This document shows, one piece after another, positions 37,222 through 46,747 of a stretch of DNA of 64,000 nucleotides (within the stretch, counting starts at the first letter, position 1; each line of letters opens with the position of its first letter). Under the pieces are notes generated by a model, which made no database searches, was not told where the DNA came from, and saw only the letters and a program-made list of their open reading frames with translations. The position numbers and the translations under genes were made by a program. Source of the stretch: G036327475 sp036327475 (GTDB lineage Bacteria > Pseudomonadota > Gammaproteobacteria > Enterobacterales > Enterobacteriaceae); the NCBI RefSeq assembly GCF_036327475.1, contig NZ_CP132913.1:558001-622000 (forward strand). The letters are read 5' to 3'.

Positions 37222-37458
37222 TTACTGCTGGCTTGCCTGAATAAAATCAATTGCTGCCTGAACAGTAGTGATTTTCTCAGCTTCTTCATCCGGAATTTCG
37301 GTATCGAACTCTTCTTCCAGTGCCATTACCAACTCAACAGTGTCAAGAGAGTCAGCACCGAGGTCGTCAACGAAAGAAGCATTATTTACGACCTCTTCTT
37401 TCTTAACGCCCAGTTGCTCAGCGATGATTGCCTTAACGCTTTCTTCGATAGTGCTCAT
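37222..37458 (-). CDS. acpP: Acyl carrier protein
   Basis: AcpP carries acyl chains on a 4'-phosphopantetheine arm during fatty acid, lipid A and lipoate synthesis. The product is 78 aa and nearly identical to E. coli AcpP. The prosthetic-group serine is Ser37 in GADSLDTVEL. It is strongly acidic. The gene has its own promoter-like sequence upstream and a terminator downstream, matching the high independent expression known in enterics. Confidence 0.98.
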   Translation of the reverse strand: MSTIEESVKAIIAEQLGVKKEEVVNNASFVDDLGADSLDTVELVMALEEEFDTEIPDEEAEKITTVQAAIDFIQASQQ

Positions 37459-37506
37459 GCTCTTAAATTTCCTATCAAAACTCGCTTACGCGATGGTTTT
37501 CGTAGT

Positions 37507-37536
37507 GTATAAAATGTTGGAAAAGATACAACTCAA
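37507..37536 (-). promoter_or_regulatory. Probable acpP promoter
   Basis: On the minus strand TTGAGT (37531-37536) and TTATAC (37507-37512) are separated by 18 bp and lie about 50 bp upstream of the acpP ATG. This is a good sigma-70 match in a gene known to have its own promoter. Confidence 0.55.
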
Positions 37537-37612
37537 TCCCGGCTAGCCGAACCACGATTTTATGATATTTTGCGGTTTTTACCACAAATAACACAAATGA
37601 TTTTCGTGCTTT

Positions 37613-38347
37613 TTACAGCATATACATGCCGCCATTGACATGTATCGTTTCGCCGGTAATGTATGCCGCCTCCTCAGAGGCGAAAAAAGTGACAGCACTG
37701 GCGATTTCTTTCGGATAACCGAGACGATTTGCCGGAATTTTGGACAAAATGTCCGCACGGCGCTCATCTGTCAACGCTTCGGTCATATCTGTCACGATAA
37801 ATCCCGGCGCCACCACGTTAACCGTAATGCCGCGTGAGGCGACTTCACGCGCAAGCGATTTACTAAAGCCAATTAACCCTGCCTTGGAAGCGGCATAATT
37901 GGCCTGTCCCGTATTACCCATGGCGCCAACAACAGAACCAATTGTAATAATTCTGCCGTAGCGCTTTTTCATCATGGCTCGTATTACTGCTTTTGACATG
38001 CGGAATACGGACGTCAGATTGGTATCAAGAATAGACTGCCATTCGTCTTCTTTCATGCGCATCAGCAGATTATCACGCGTAATGCCAGCATTGTTCACCA
38101 AAATATCCGCGTCGCCAAATTCTGCGTGGATTTTCTCTAAAAAAGCCTCTATGGAATCGTTGCTGGAAACATCTAATTCCATTCCTTTACCGCTGTTGCC
38201 AAGATAGGCGCTGATAGCAGCCGCGCCTGACTCACTGGTAGCGGTACCAATCACAGTCGCGCCACGCGCCGCGAGCGTTTCCGCTATCGCGCAGCCAATA
38301 CCCCGGCTAGCGCCGGTCACCAGCGCAATTTTACCTTCAAAGCTCAT
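37613..38347 (-). CDS. fabG: 3-oxoacyl-ACP reductase
   Basis: FabG reduces 3-oxoacyl-ACP with NADPH in each elongation cycle. The product is 244 aa, the E. coli length. It is a short-chain dehydrogenase with TGASRGIG (11-18) for NADPH, NNAG (86-89), and the catalytic Ser138, Tyr151 and Lys155 (SVVGAMGNTGQANYAASK). I start at ATG 38347, four codons into the longest frame, because MSFEGKIALVTGAS is colinear with E. coli. It lies between fabD and acpP, and no lesion is visible. Confidence 0.97.
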   Translation of the reverse strand: MSFEGKIALVTGASRGIGCAIAETLAARGATVIGTATSESGAAAISAYLGNSGKGMELDVSSNDSIEAFLEKIHAEFGDADILVNNAGITRDNLLMRMKEDEWQSILDTNLTSVFRMSKAVIRAMMKKRYGRIITIGSVVGAMGNTGQANYAASKAGLIGFSKSLAREVASRGITVNVVAPGFIVTDMTEALTDERRADILSKIPANRLGYPKEIASAVTFFASEEAAYITGETIHVNGGMYML

Positions 38348-38361
38348 CTGTAACCCCAATG

Positions 38362-39291
38362 TTAAAGTTCAATCGCTGCGGCCAGCGAGGCGGGATCGTT
38401 TACCACCGCGCCAGACAGGGTGCCGACTATACGTTTTGTCAGTCCGGTAAGCACCTTACCCGAGCCGACTTCCAATAACACCTCTACGCCCTGGGCCGCG
38501 AGGTACTCCACGGTTTCAGTCCAGCGCACTGGGCTATAAAGCTGGCGCACCAATGCTTGACGGATGGCCGCCGGATCCTGCTCCACGCGTACATCAACGT
38601 TATTGATCACCGGGATCTGCGGCGCGACAAATGTTACCGCTTCCAACGCCTGCGCCAATTTCTCCGCGGCTGGCTTCATTAGGGCACAATGGGACGGCAC
38701 ACTGACCTGCAACGGCAACACGCGCTTGGCCCCGGCTTCCTTACAGAACACACCGGCCCGTTCCACCGCTTCCTTATGCCCGGCGATAACCACCTGACCC
38801 GGAGAATTGAAACTCACCGGTGAAACCACTTGCCCCTGAGCCGCCTTCTCACAGGCGGCGGCGATAGCATCGTTGTCCAACCCGATGATAGCGGACATTG
38901 CGCCGCTACTGGCCGGCACCGCTTCCTGCATTAGTTTGCCGCGCAGCGCCACCAGCGCAATTGCCGTGGTGAAATCCAGACTGTCGGCGCAAACCAGCGC
39001 CGAATACTCACCCAAACTGTGGCCAGCTAGCAGCGCCGGCGCCCGCCCGCCCTGCTGTTGCCAGACGCGCCACAGCGCAACAGATGACGCCAATAATGCC
39101 GGCTGTGTCTGCCAGGTTTTGTTTAGCTCTTCAGCCGGACCTTGCTGCACCCGCTGCCACAAATCATAGCCCAGAGCGACGGAAGCTTCGACAAACGTCG
39201 CCTCGATCACCGCGTGCTCTGCCGCCAACTTCGCCAGCATCCCCACCGTCTGAGAGCCCTGTCCTGGAAATACCATGGCAAAAACAGTCAT
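38362..39291 (-). CDS. fabD: Malonyl-CoA:ACP transacylase
   Basis: FabD loads malonyl groups onto AcpP. The product is 309 aa, same as E. coli. It has the start FAMVFPGQGSQTVGM, the nucleophile Ser92 in GHSLGEYSALV, the active-site histidine in VSVPSHCALMKPAA near residue 201, and the end segment GSGKVLTGLTKRI. It is 14 bp upstream of fabG and 20 bp downstream of fabH, in one operon. Confidence 0.97.
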   Translation of the reverse strand: MTVFAMVFPGQGSQTVGMLAKLAAEHAVIEATFVEASVALGYDLWQRVQQGPAEELNKTWQTQPALLASSVALWRVWQQQGGRAPALLAGHSLGEYSALVCADSLDFTTAIALVALRGKLMQEAVPASSGAMSAIIGLDNDAIAAACEKAAQGQVVSPVSFNSPGQVVIAGHKEAVERAGVFCKEAGAKRVLPLQVSVPSHCALMKPAAEKLAQALEAVTFVAPQIPVINNVDVRVEQDPAAIRQALVRQLYSPVRWTETVEYLAAQGVEVLLEVGSGKVLTGLTKRIVGTLSGAVVNDPASLAAAIEL

Positions 39292-39311
39292 TAATTATGC
39301 TTCCTGTAAGA

Positions 39312-40265
39312 TTAAAACCGTAACAGCGCGGAACCCCAGGTGAAACCGCCACCAAAGGCTTCAAGCAGCACCAACTGTCCAGGCTGAATGCGCCCGTCGC
39401 GCACCGCTTCATCGAGCGCTAGCGGCACTGAAGCGGCGGAGGTATTGCCGTGCCTATTCAGTGTGACCACCACTTTTTCCATGCCCACTCCCAGGCGTTT
39501 AGCGGTGGCAGTGATGATACGCAGATTTGCCTGATGCGGCACTAGCCAGTCCAGCTCACTGCGATCGAGCGCGTTGGCGCTGAGCGTTTCGTCAACGATA
39601 TGCGCCTGTTCGGTGACCGCCACCTTGAACACTTCGTTACCAGACATCGTAAGGTAAGCGGGAACGGCGGGATCGAGGCGATTATGATACGGCAGCATCA
39701 GCAGATCGCCATAGCGGCCATCGGCGTGCAAATGCGTGGAAATGATGCCAGGTGTCGCCGAGCGTCCGAGTACCACCGCGCCCGCCCCATCACCGAACAG
39801 AATCAACGTACCGCGATCCTCGGGGTCTAGGGTATGGCTTAACGCATCGGATCCTACCACCAGTGCATACTCGACCGCGCTGTTTTTAATATAGGTATCC
39901 GCTACCCCGAACGCATAGGCAAAACCGGCGCAGGCCGCCGCCATATCGAAAGCGATGCAGTCGCTGATCCCAAGGTCGCGCTGAATCTGACAGGCTGAAC
40001 TGGGAAAGGCGTGGCTGGACGAGGTGGTGGCGACAATCACCATGCCGACTTTCTTCGCCTCGATGCCGGCCATATTCAGTGCTTGTTCAGCGGCATGACG
40101 ACCCATGCTTGAGACGGTTTCATCAGCACTGGCGATGCGGCGTTCGCGGATGCCTGTTCGGGTAACAATCCATTCATCCGAAGTGTCCACCATTTTTTCC
40201 AGGTCGGCGTTAGACCGGATTTGCGCCGGAAGATAGCTTCCAGTTCCGAGAATCTTAGTAAACAT
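39312..40265 (-). CDS. fabH: 3-oxoacyl-ACP synthase III
   Basis: FabH condenses acetyl-CoA with malonyl-ACP to start fatty acid synthesis. The product is 317 aa, identical in length to E. coli. It shows catalytic Cys112 in DMAAACAGFAYA, His in WLVPHQANLRI and Asn in TLNRHGNTSAASV, and ends AFGGGFTWGSALLRF. It is 6 bp from plsX. With FabF lost, FabH plus FabB (not in this window) must supply all condensation. Confidence 0.97.
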   Translation of the reverse strand: MFTKILGTGSYLPAQIRSNADLEKMVDTSDEWIVTRTGIRERRIASADETVSSMGRHAAEQALNMAGIEAKKVGMVIVATTSSSHAFPSSACQIQRDLGISDCIAFDMAAACAGFAYAFGVADTYIKNSAVEYALVVGSDALSHTLDPEDRGTLILFGDGAGAVVLGRSATPGIISTHLHADGRYGDLLMLPYHNRLDPAVPAYLTMSGNEVFKVAVTEQAHIVDETLSANALDRSELDWLVPHQANLRIITATAKRLGVGMEKVVVTLNRHGNTSAASVPLALDEAVRDGRIQPGQLVLLEAFGGGFTWGSALLRF

Positions 40266-40271
40266 GTACGC

Positions 40272-41306
40272 TTAATCACTCTTGGGTAGTACCGCATCCA
40301 GGCGTGCGACAATCCGCTCCGAGATCTGCCGCTCCACCGCTTTCATTGCCTGTTCAATAGCAGCGGTAAACGCGCGCTGATTTGCCGCACCGTGGCTTTT
40401 AATTACGGTACCTTGTAAACCTATCAAGCAAGCGCCATTATATTGATCTGGATTCAGTTGCCCGAATTGATGAATCAGGCAACGTTTCATCCAGCGCTTG
40501 ACCCATTGCATCAGCCAACCCTGCCTGCCGCTTTTTCCAGAGGGTTTCAGTAATGACAGAAAAACTCTTATCACCCCTTCCATAGTTTTTAGTGTGACAT
40601 TACCAGCAAAACCGTCACAGACTAGGACATCGGTTTTTCCCGTCAATAATTCATTGGCTTCAAGATAGCCGATATAATTGATTGACGGAATATCTCGTAA
40701 CAGTGCCGCCGCATGCTGAATAGGGTCGAGACCCTTGGTTTCTTCCTCGCCGATATTCAAAAGTGCTATGCGCGGGTTATTCACCCCCACGATGTGCTCC
40801 GACATCACCGCGCCCATGACAGCAAATTGTGCCAACATAGAAGCGTCACAGGCGACGTTGGCACCTAAATCCAGCATCACTGTTTTGCCCTGCTTTTGAT
40901 GAGGCAAAACCACCATTAGCGCTGGTCGCTCAATACCCTCGATGGGTTTTAGCACCAACTTCGCCAGTCCCATCAACGCGCCGGTATTGCCGGCGCTGAC
41001 GCAGGCCTGGGCGCGGTCGCTCTTGATAAGCTCCAGCGCAACGCGCATGGATGTTCCACGGCTGGCCCGTATGGCCTGCGACGGTTTGGCGTCACTGGTC
41101 ATAACCGATTCAGCTGGTATGACAGTCAATCGCTCGCGCAGAGCGGAATCGGGTTTTACCAGTAAAGGATTTATCGCTGCGGGATTGCCGGTGAGCAGCA
41201 GCTCAAGTTGCGGATACAAGACCAGTGCCTGCAATGCTGCAGGCACCGTCACTGCGGGACCAAAGTCACCACCCATTGCATCTAACGCAATGGTTAGACG
41301 TCTCAA
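40272..41306 (-). CDS. plsX: Phosphate acyltransferase PlsX
   Basis: PlsX converts acyl-ACP to acyl-phosphate, used by PlsY to begin phospholipid synthesis. The product is 344 aa, near the length of E. coli PlsX. It starts MRRLTIALDAMGGDFGPAVT and carries SAGNTGALMGLAK, VLDLGANVACD, NIGEEETKG and LVCDGFAGNVTLKT. It is 15 bp downstream of rpmF, as in the E. coli rpmF-plsX-fab operon. Confidence 0.96.
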   Translation of the reverse strand: MRRLTIALDAMGGDFGPAVTVPAALQALVLYPQLELLLTGNPAAINPLLVKPDSALRERLTVIPAESVMTSDAKPSQAIRASRGTSMRVALELIKSDRAQACVSAGNTGALMGLAKLVLKPIEGIERPALMVVLPHQKQGKTVMLDLGANVACDASMLAQFAVMGAVMSEHIVGVNNPRIALLNIGEEETKGLDPIQHAAALLRDIPSINYIGYLEANELLTGKTDVLVCDGFAGNVTLKTMEGVIRVFLSLLKPSGKSGRQGWLMQWVKRWMKRCLIHQFGQLNPDQYNGACLIGLQGTVIKSHGAANQRAFTAAIEQAMKAVERQISERIVARLDAVLPKSD

Positions 41307-41321
41307 TGTATCGCCTTTGAA

Positions 41322-41492
41322 TTACTTGGCGATAACTTTACGACCGCGGTAGAATCCGTCGGCGGTGATGTGGTGACGCAGGTGGGTTTCACCAGAAGCT
41401 TTGTCCACAGATATAGTGGAGGTGGCCAGCGCGTTGTGGGAACGGCGCATACCACGTTTGGAACGGGTGGGTTTGCTTTGTTGTACGGCCAT
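41322..41492 (-). CDS. rpmF: 50S ribosomal protein L32
   Basis: A 56-residue basic protein begins MAVQQSKPTRSKRGMRRSHN and ends YYRGRKVIAK-like (FYRGRKVIAK), matching E. coli L32 (57 aa) almost throughout. It is a component of the large ribosomal subunit. It begins the rpmF-plsX-fabHDG group. The preceding gene yceD, which in E. coli is co-transcribed with it, is broken; the promoter of rpmF is therefore either inside the yceD remnant or upstream of it. Confidence 0.97.
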   Translation of the reverse strand: MAVQQSKPTRSKRGMRRSHNALATSTISVDKASGETHLRHHITADGFYRGRKVIAK

Positions 41493-41512
41493 GGATCTTA
41501 TTCCTCGATTAC

Positions 41513-42051
41513 TTATGCTTTAAACTGGCTAATACGGAAAATGGATTAAGTTCTTCCCTTGGCGGGCAGTTCATTAAATACCCGTTCTATTGCGGACACC
41601 TCACAGTGTGGTCATGTACCGGCGCGATAGGAAAAGAAAGAATAATTCAATCATTTCAAACAAATACACCTCGCCAAATTCATCGACGTAGACTGCCTCA
41701 CATGCTCCCGGCAATGCTTCAGCCTGCTCGCCGCAGATGACCAGACTGAAACTGAATGTCGTGTAAACCTGAGTCGTGTTAACCTGATACGCAACGGCTA
41801 GTTGCAACGCCGGCAGCGCAGAGTCACTTCTACGTCCGCGTGCCTGCCAATCACCGCCAGGTACTGGTTATCGACTGCGAACGACAACGCGGCCTCAACA
41901 TCAACATCAACATCAACATCACTCTCCACACTCACCACGGATTCAGGCAACACGAATTACCCGCTCAGGCACTAGACTAACAGTGTAGTCCAGGTGTTCC
42001 TGAGCGGCGCGTACCGCATTCAGTAGTCAAGGGTAATTTGACCTTTTGCAT
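41513..42051 (-). pseudogene. yceD: yceD remnant (DUF177, 23S rRNA accumulation protein)
   Basis: The minus strand keeps the ends of YceD: MQKVKLPLTTE at 42051, and FSVLASLKA at 41540-41513 after ELNP. Between them GTRTSKVTLRCRRC-like, FSLVICGEQAEALPGACEAVYVDEFGEV and PIAPVHDH match the 173-residue protein, but in three different frames with stops. A run of ACATCA repeats (near 41895-41925) lies inside. YceD homologs bind 23S rRNA in plants and bacteria. Confidence 0.88.
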
Positions 42052-42178
42052 ATGGCGCGCATATTAACTTTGTAACGAGCGGGCGTCAAAGAAAAGAGTG
42101 CCTTGCGCCGCTTTCCCCTCATATTCGCTACAGTCTAAAATAGAGCGGTCATTTTTGCCATACTTGGGTAACAGTGCC

Positions 42179-42540
42179 ATGAATAAAATTGTATTGGCCC
42201 CTTCTTCTACATACTGCTGCGCGCTGATGGAGAAACTGAAAATACCGCTGGATTACCTGGCACCAGATATCGATGAAACCCCTCTCTCGCAGGTAAAAGG
42301 GCGGCGCAAATGGTGCAGCGTCTGGCCAGCGCGAAAGCGCAGGCGCTGGCCGACAGATATCCCCGCCACCTGATGATCGGTTCCGATCAGCGCTGCGTGT
42401 TTAGCTGGCCAGATCACGGGCAAGCCGTTAACAGAAGCACATGCCATTGCGCAGCTCACCCGCGCTTCCGGCAAAGCGGTAACGTTTAGGTCTTTTCGGA
42501 CGCTGGAGGACGCGGAAATCGCCGACTAATGGCGCTCGCC
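42179..42540 (+). pseudogene. yceF: Maf-like nucleotide pyrophosphatase YceF remnant
   Basis: MNKIVLAPSSTYCCALMEKL is followed by PLDYLAPDIDETPLSQ, and after a frameshift AQALADRYPRHLMIGSDQ and a lone RASGKAVTF, matching YceF ([35 protein letters not shown]). The remaining 90 residues are lost where rluC begins on the opposite strand. YceF hydrolyses m7GTP. The start of the gene is well preserved, so decay is fairly recent. Confidence 0.9.
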
Positions 42541-42548
42541 CGAAACGG

Positions 42549-43505
42549 CTATTTATGATGGGTGCGCAGATACAGCAGGCACTGGCGCAGCGACCTATCC
42601 AACGGTGCTTCTATCCGCAGCGTTTTGCCGCTACCGGGATGATCAAAGCGCAGCGCGGCGGCGTGCAAAAACAGGCGATTCAGACCGCACCCTGTTAGTT
42701 GCTGATCGAACACGCCGTCGCCGTAGCGATCATCAAACGCAATGGGATGCCCAGCATGTTGGGCATGAACCCGAATCTGATGGGTGCGTCCGGTGATCGG
42801 GCTCGCCCTGACCAGGGTGGCCAGCGTAAACCGCTCTTCCACCTTGAAGCAGGTTTCCGACGGTTTTCCCTCGCTGTTTACCTGCACAATGGGCTCGCCG
42901 CTGGCGAGGATATTCTTCAGCAATGGCGCCGCGACCGTTTTAACGTGGGACTGCCACTGACCGCATACAAGCGCCAGATAGTCCTTTTGTACCCCCTTGG
43001 TACGCAACTGCTCATGCAGCGCGCGCAGCGCCGAATGTTTCTTGGCCACCAACAGTACGCCGGAGGTGTCTCGATCCAGGCGGTGAACCAATTCCAGAAA
43101 ACGCGCATCGGGGCGCATGGCGCGCAGACCTTCAATAACGCCAAAACTCAGACCACTGCCGCCATGCACGGCCGTGCCGGCCGGTTTATTCAAGATCAGC
43201 AGATAATGATCTTCATAAAGTATGGCACCATTTAACGTGGCGACTTTATCGAGCCCGGTGGAAACAGACGCCTGCTTGTCATCCGACTGTCGTACCGGTG
43301 GAATACGCACTTCATCATTACCTTGCAGTTTGTACTCTGGTTTTACTCTTTTTTTATTGACGCGTACTTCACCTTTACGCACGATGCGGTACATCATGCT
43401 TTTCGGCACCCCCTTGAGGTGCGTGCGCAAAAAATTATCTATCCGCTGACCGGCTTCATCTGCGGTGATGGTGATAAAATGTACACTGGGATTATTCTCA
43501 TTCAT
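42549..43505 (-). CDS. rluC: 23S rRNA pseudouridine synthase RluC
   Basis: RluC makes pseudouridines 955, 2504 and 2580 in 23S rRNA. From ATG 43505 the product is 318 aa (E. coli 319). It has an N-terminal S4 domain (AGQRIDNFLRTHLKGVPKS, then GEVRVNKKRVKPEYKL) and the RluA-type catalytic domain with Asp144 in HRLDRDTSGVLLV and the GRTHQIRVH motif. It is divergent from rne. Ten residues of the longest frame precede the start I chose, and they have no E. coli match. Confidence 0.96.
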   Translation of the reverse strand: MNENNPSVHFITITADEAGQRIDNFLRTHLKGVPKSMMYRIVRKGEVRVNKKRVKPEYKLQGNDEVRIPPVRQSDDKQASVSTGLDKVATLNGAILYEDHYLLILNKPAGTAVHGGSGLSFGVIEGLRAMRPDARFLELVHRLDRDTSGVLLVAKKHSALRALHEQLRTKGVQKDYLALVCGQWQSHVKTVAAPLLKNILASGEPIVQVNSEGKPSETCFKVEERFTLATLVRASPITGRTHQIRVHAQHAGHPIAFDDRYGDGVFDQQLTGCGLNRLFLHAAALRFDHPGSGKTLRIEAPLDRSLRQCLLYLRTHHK

Positions 43506-43948
43506 GGGCCGAGATTCTAAATATACCGACACCATAGCGCCACTTCTTTTTGTGCCATCAATGGCTAAAGTCGTCTTGCTATATGCGTATCAGCAGTGGA
43601 ATAATGCATTTACTCTCCACGCTTTCGCGTCTAGAACGAGTAATCGAGGAATTTGAATTTGTCTCGTTTAGCCTAAACGCGGCAATGGCGTAAGACGTAA
43701 TGGCTAATTCGGGCAGTTAGCGGGCTTGCGGATTGCAGCTTGGTCGGCAAAAGGAATCCGTTCTGACAATAACTACCAGACGTTATTCCCCTATAACGTT
43801 TTTCGTTATAGGAAAAAGCTACCGACATAATGCGCCCTTTAGCGAGCGACAACCATGAGGTTGATAGCTTGGCACCAAGTCACCGAGTCGTCGTTGATTA
43901 CCAGACCATGCGGCTCTGATGGCAATGCATAAAAATGAGTAAGTTACG
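43506..43948. other. rluC-rne divergent regulatory region
   Basis: This gene-free 443-bp stretch contains the rne leader. In E. coli the long rne 5' UTR mediates autoregulation by RNase E. Promoters for both genes should lie here; I could not fix them with confidence. Confidence 0.5.
43790..43812 (+). promoter_or_regulatory. Perfect 9-bp hairpin in the rne leader
   Basis: CCTATAACG and CGTTATAGG flank TTTTT, 137 nt before the rne ATG. It is not a terminator, as AAAAAGC follows. It may be one of the leader hairpins through which RNase E regulates its own mRNA. Confidence 0.45.
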
Positions 43949-46747
43949 ATGAGAAGAATGTTAATTAACGCAACTCAACAGGAAGAGTTGCGCGTTGCTC
44001 TGGTGGATGGCCAGCGGCTGTATGACCTGGATATTGAGAACCCCGGACATGAGCAAAAAAAAGCCAATATCTACAAGGGTAAAATCACCCGTATTGAACC
44101 CAGCCTAGAAGCGGCGTTTGTGGATTATGGCGCTGAGCGCCACGGTTTCCTTCCCCTTAAAGAAATTTCCCGCGAGTATTTTCCTCCTCAATATTTTTCC
44201 TATGGCAGACCCAATATCAAGGATGTATTGCGAGAAGGTCAGGAAGTCATCGTGCAGGTGGACAAAGAGGAACGGGGCAATAAAGGCGCAGCGCTGACCA
44301 CCTTTATCAGCTTGGCTGGCAGCTATCTAGTGCTGATGCCGAACAATCCGCGCGCGGGCGGGATTTCGCGCCGTATCGAAGTCGACGACCGCACCGAGCT
44401 GAAAGAAGTTCTGTCTTCCCTTGAACTACCTGACGGTATGGGGCTTATCGTTCGCACCGCCGGTGTCGGCAAATCGACCGATGCGCTGCAATGGGATCTT
44501 GCCTTTCGCCTCAAACACTGGCAAGCGATAAAAAAGGCCGCCGAAGGGCGCCCGGCGCCATTTTTGATCCACCAGGAAAGTAATGTTATCGTTCGCGCTT
44601 TCCGCGATTATTTACGCCCCGATATCGGCGAAATCCTGATCGATAATCCTAAAGTGCTGAACCTGGCGAAGGAACATATCGCGTCGCTTGGCCGCCCAGA
44701 TTTTACCAGTAAGATTAAACTCTACAGCGGTGAAATCCCTCTGTTCAGCCACTACCAGATCGAATCACAGATTGAATCTGCTTTTCAGCGTGAAGTGCGA
44801 TTGCCCTCCGGCGGTTCCATTGTCATCGATACCACCGAGGCGCTTACCGCTATTGATATCAACTCCGCGCGTTCAACCCGCGGCGGCGACATTGAAGAAA
44901 CCGCTTTCAATACCAACCTTGAAGCGGTCGATGAAATCGCCCGTCAACTGCGTCTGCGCGACCTGGGCGGTCTGATCGTTATCGACTTCATCGATATGAC
45001 TCCGGTACGCCATCAGCGAGAAGTAGAAAATTGCTTGCGCGAGTCTGTACGACAGGATCGTGCCCGTATTCAAATAGGTCGCATCTCTCGCTTCGGTCTG
45101 CTTGAGCTCTCCCGTCAGCGCCTGAGTCCGTCGCTGGGTGAATCGAGCCATCACGTCTGCCCCCGCTGCGGTGGTACCGGCACTATCCGTGATAACGAAT
45201 CTCTTTCCCTTTCCATACTACGGCTTATCGAAGAGGAAGCGCTGAAAGAGAATACCCACGAAGTTCATGCCATCGTGCCGGTTCCTATCGCCTCCTATTT
45301 GCTAAATGAGAAGCGCGAAGCCGTCAACGCTATCGAGAAACGTCAAGGCGGTGTACGAGCGATTATTGCTCCGAACGATCAAATGCAGACTCCGCATTAT
45401 GCGGTGTTGCGAGTGCGTAAAGGCGAAGCGGTCCTGACACCGAGTTATCTGCTGCCACAATTGCACGAAGCGGAAATGATCCAGCCGTCGGAAGAGCCCG
45501 CCGCAGAACGCAAGCGGCCCGAGCAGCCGGCACTGGCGGCCTTTGTTATGCCAGATCCACCACTGGTCAACGAGAAACTAGGCGCCGCTGAAACCGCGGT
45601 GCAGGTAGCACCTGCCACTGCAGTAGAGACCGCGGGCGCTTTCTGCGGCCTGTTTGGTCGCCTGGTCGACGGCTTCAAATCCCTCATCGGTACCCCGACG
45701 CAGCAGACGGCGCCAAACACCGCCGAAGCGGTTGTCGTTGAGGCGCTACCTGAAACGGAAACGCCGCGCCGTCAGGATCGCCGCGGTCAACGCCGTCAAC
45801 CGAGCGGCCGACGCGAGTGCAACAATGAGTCGACCCGCGCCTCTCAGGAAAGCCGTCAGCCTCGCGAGCGCCGCCAACGTCGCGCGCTGAACCGAAAAAT
45901 CCGCGTCGGCGATCGAGCATCTCTCCCCGCTGTCGCGCCGACATCAGACGTGGTGGAAAGCGCTACAGCCGCCTTTAATGCGGCGGTGGAAAGTCAAGCG
46001 GCGGTGGAAAGTCAAGATGACAATATCGACGGTTTGCAAAGTGACAATGATATCGTGCTCGAGGCCGGTAATGTCGACGGCAGACGTAACGGCAACGAGG
46101 CTGACTTGTCGCGCCGTTCCCGCCGTTCACCCCGTCATCTGCGCGTTAGCGGTCAACGTCGTCGCCGCTACCGTGACGAGCGTTATCCGCTCTCATCGCC
46201 GGTACCGCTTACCGGCGCGGTAGTCTCGCCGGAAATGGCCTCGGGTAAAGTCTGGGTGAGCTATCCCGTCACTTCCATTGAGCAACCGGGACAGGACGCC
46301 GGAGCCGATGCCGTGGATACCGATGCTACCGTGAGTCAGGAACAGGCGGCGTTGGCCGTTACTCCAGCTGGCAAAGCAGCAGCCGCAACGATCAGGGAGG
46401 CACTGAGTAGTCAACATCCGCCGCCGTTAACGCTGGTACCGCCGATACCATCGCTTGCACAGAAAGCTGCCGCTGATGACGTCCCGCCGGTGATCGCCCC
46501 AGACGAGCAGCGAGGGATCGAGTGGGCCGGACCGGCTGCCGGCAGCGCCGTGCCGCCAACGGCTGATGATGGCGACGATGTCTCGCAAGCAACGGCACAG
46601 CCTATTGCCTCACCAGACACCCACAACGCCACAGCCGCACCGCTGTCGCTTGAACAACGCGATGTGACTCAGTGCCGGCGTCATAGCCGGTCGCGCCCCA
46701 TGACACCGAACATCCGATTAATTCGACGCAGGCGTTACGATGCCTGA
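43949..46747 (+). CDS. rne: Ribonuclease E, with decayed C-terminal tail
   Basis: RNase E is the essential endonuclease of mRNA decay and rRNA/tRNA processing and the scaffold of the degradosome. The open frame has 932 codons (E. coli 1061). The catalytic half is near identical: S1 domain (about 37-119), 5'-sensor/RNase H region, Mg ligands in IDINSARSTRGG and VIDFIDMTPV, and the Zn-link CPRCGGTG. In the scaffold half I see the membrane-binding helix (FCGLFGRLVDGFKSLI), arginine-rich RNA-binding segments and SRRSRRSPRHLRVSGQRRRR. A 6-codon repeat (AAVESQ twice) lies at 45980-46015. The frame then ends early at 46747; beyond it the tail continues only in other frames. Confidence 0.96.
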   Translation: MRRMLINATQQEELRVALVDGQRLYDLDIENPGHEQKKANIYKGKITRIEPSLEAAFVDYGAERHGFLPLKEISREYFPPQYFSYGRPNIKDVLREGQEVIVQVDKEERGNKGAALTTFISLAGSYLVLMPNNPRAGGISRRIEVDDRTELKEVLSSLELPDGMGLIVRTAGVGKSTDALQWDLAFRLKHWQAIKKAAEGRPAPFLIHQESNVIVRAFRDYLRPDIGEILIDNPKVLNLAKEHIASLGRPDFTSKIKLYSGEIPLFSHYQIESQIESAFQREVRLPSGGSIVIDTTEALTAIDINSARSTRGGDIEETAFNTNLEAVDEIARQLRLRDLGGLIVIDFIDMTPVRHQREVENCLRESVRQDRARIQIGRISRFGLLELSRQRLSPSLGESSHHVCPRCGGTGTIRDNESLSLSILRLIEEEALKENTHEVHAIVPVPIASYLLNEKREAVNAIEKRQGGVRAIIAPNDQMQTPHYAVLRVRKGEAVLTPSYLLPQLHEAEMIQPSEEPAAERKRPEQPALAAFVMPDPPLVNEKLGAAETAVQVAPATAVETAGAFCGLFGRLVDGFKSLIGTPTQQTAPNTAEAVVVEALPETETPRRQDRRGQRRQPSGRRECNNESTRASQESRQPRERRQRRALNRKIRVGDRASLPAVAPTSDVVESATAAFNAAVESQAAVESQDDNIDGLQSDNDIVLEAGNVDGRRNGNEADLSRRSRRSPRHLRVSGQRRRRYRDERYPLSSPVPLTGAVVSPEMASGKVWVSYPVTSIEQPGQDAGADAVDTDATVSQEQAALAVTPAGKAAAATIREALSSQHPPPLTLVPPIPSLAQKAAADDVPPVIAPDEQRGIEWAGPAAGSAVPPTADDGDDVSQATAQPIASPDTHNATAAPLSLEQRDVTQCRRHSRSRPMTPNIRLIRRRRYDA
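45980..46015. repeat. In-frame 18-bp tandem duplication in rne
   Basis: The unit at 45980-45997 is repeated exactly at 45998-46015, adding AAVESQ to the disordered scaffold. It is a multiple of three, so it is tolerated, unlike the 26-bp duplication in the 5'-nucleotidase remnant. Confidence 0.93.

Noticed and set aside
42699..43235. 178-codon plus-strand open frame
   Set aside because: It lies antisense to rluC, which is intact and colinear with E. coli. The frame is a shadow caused by codon composition.
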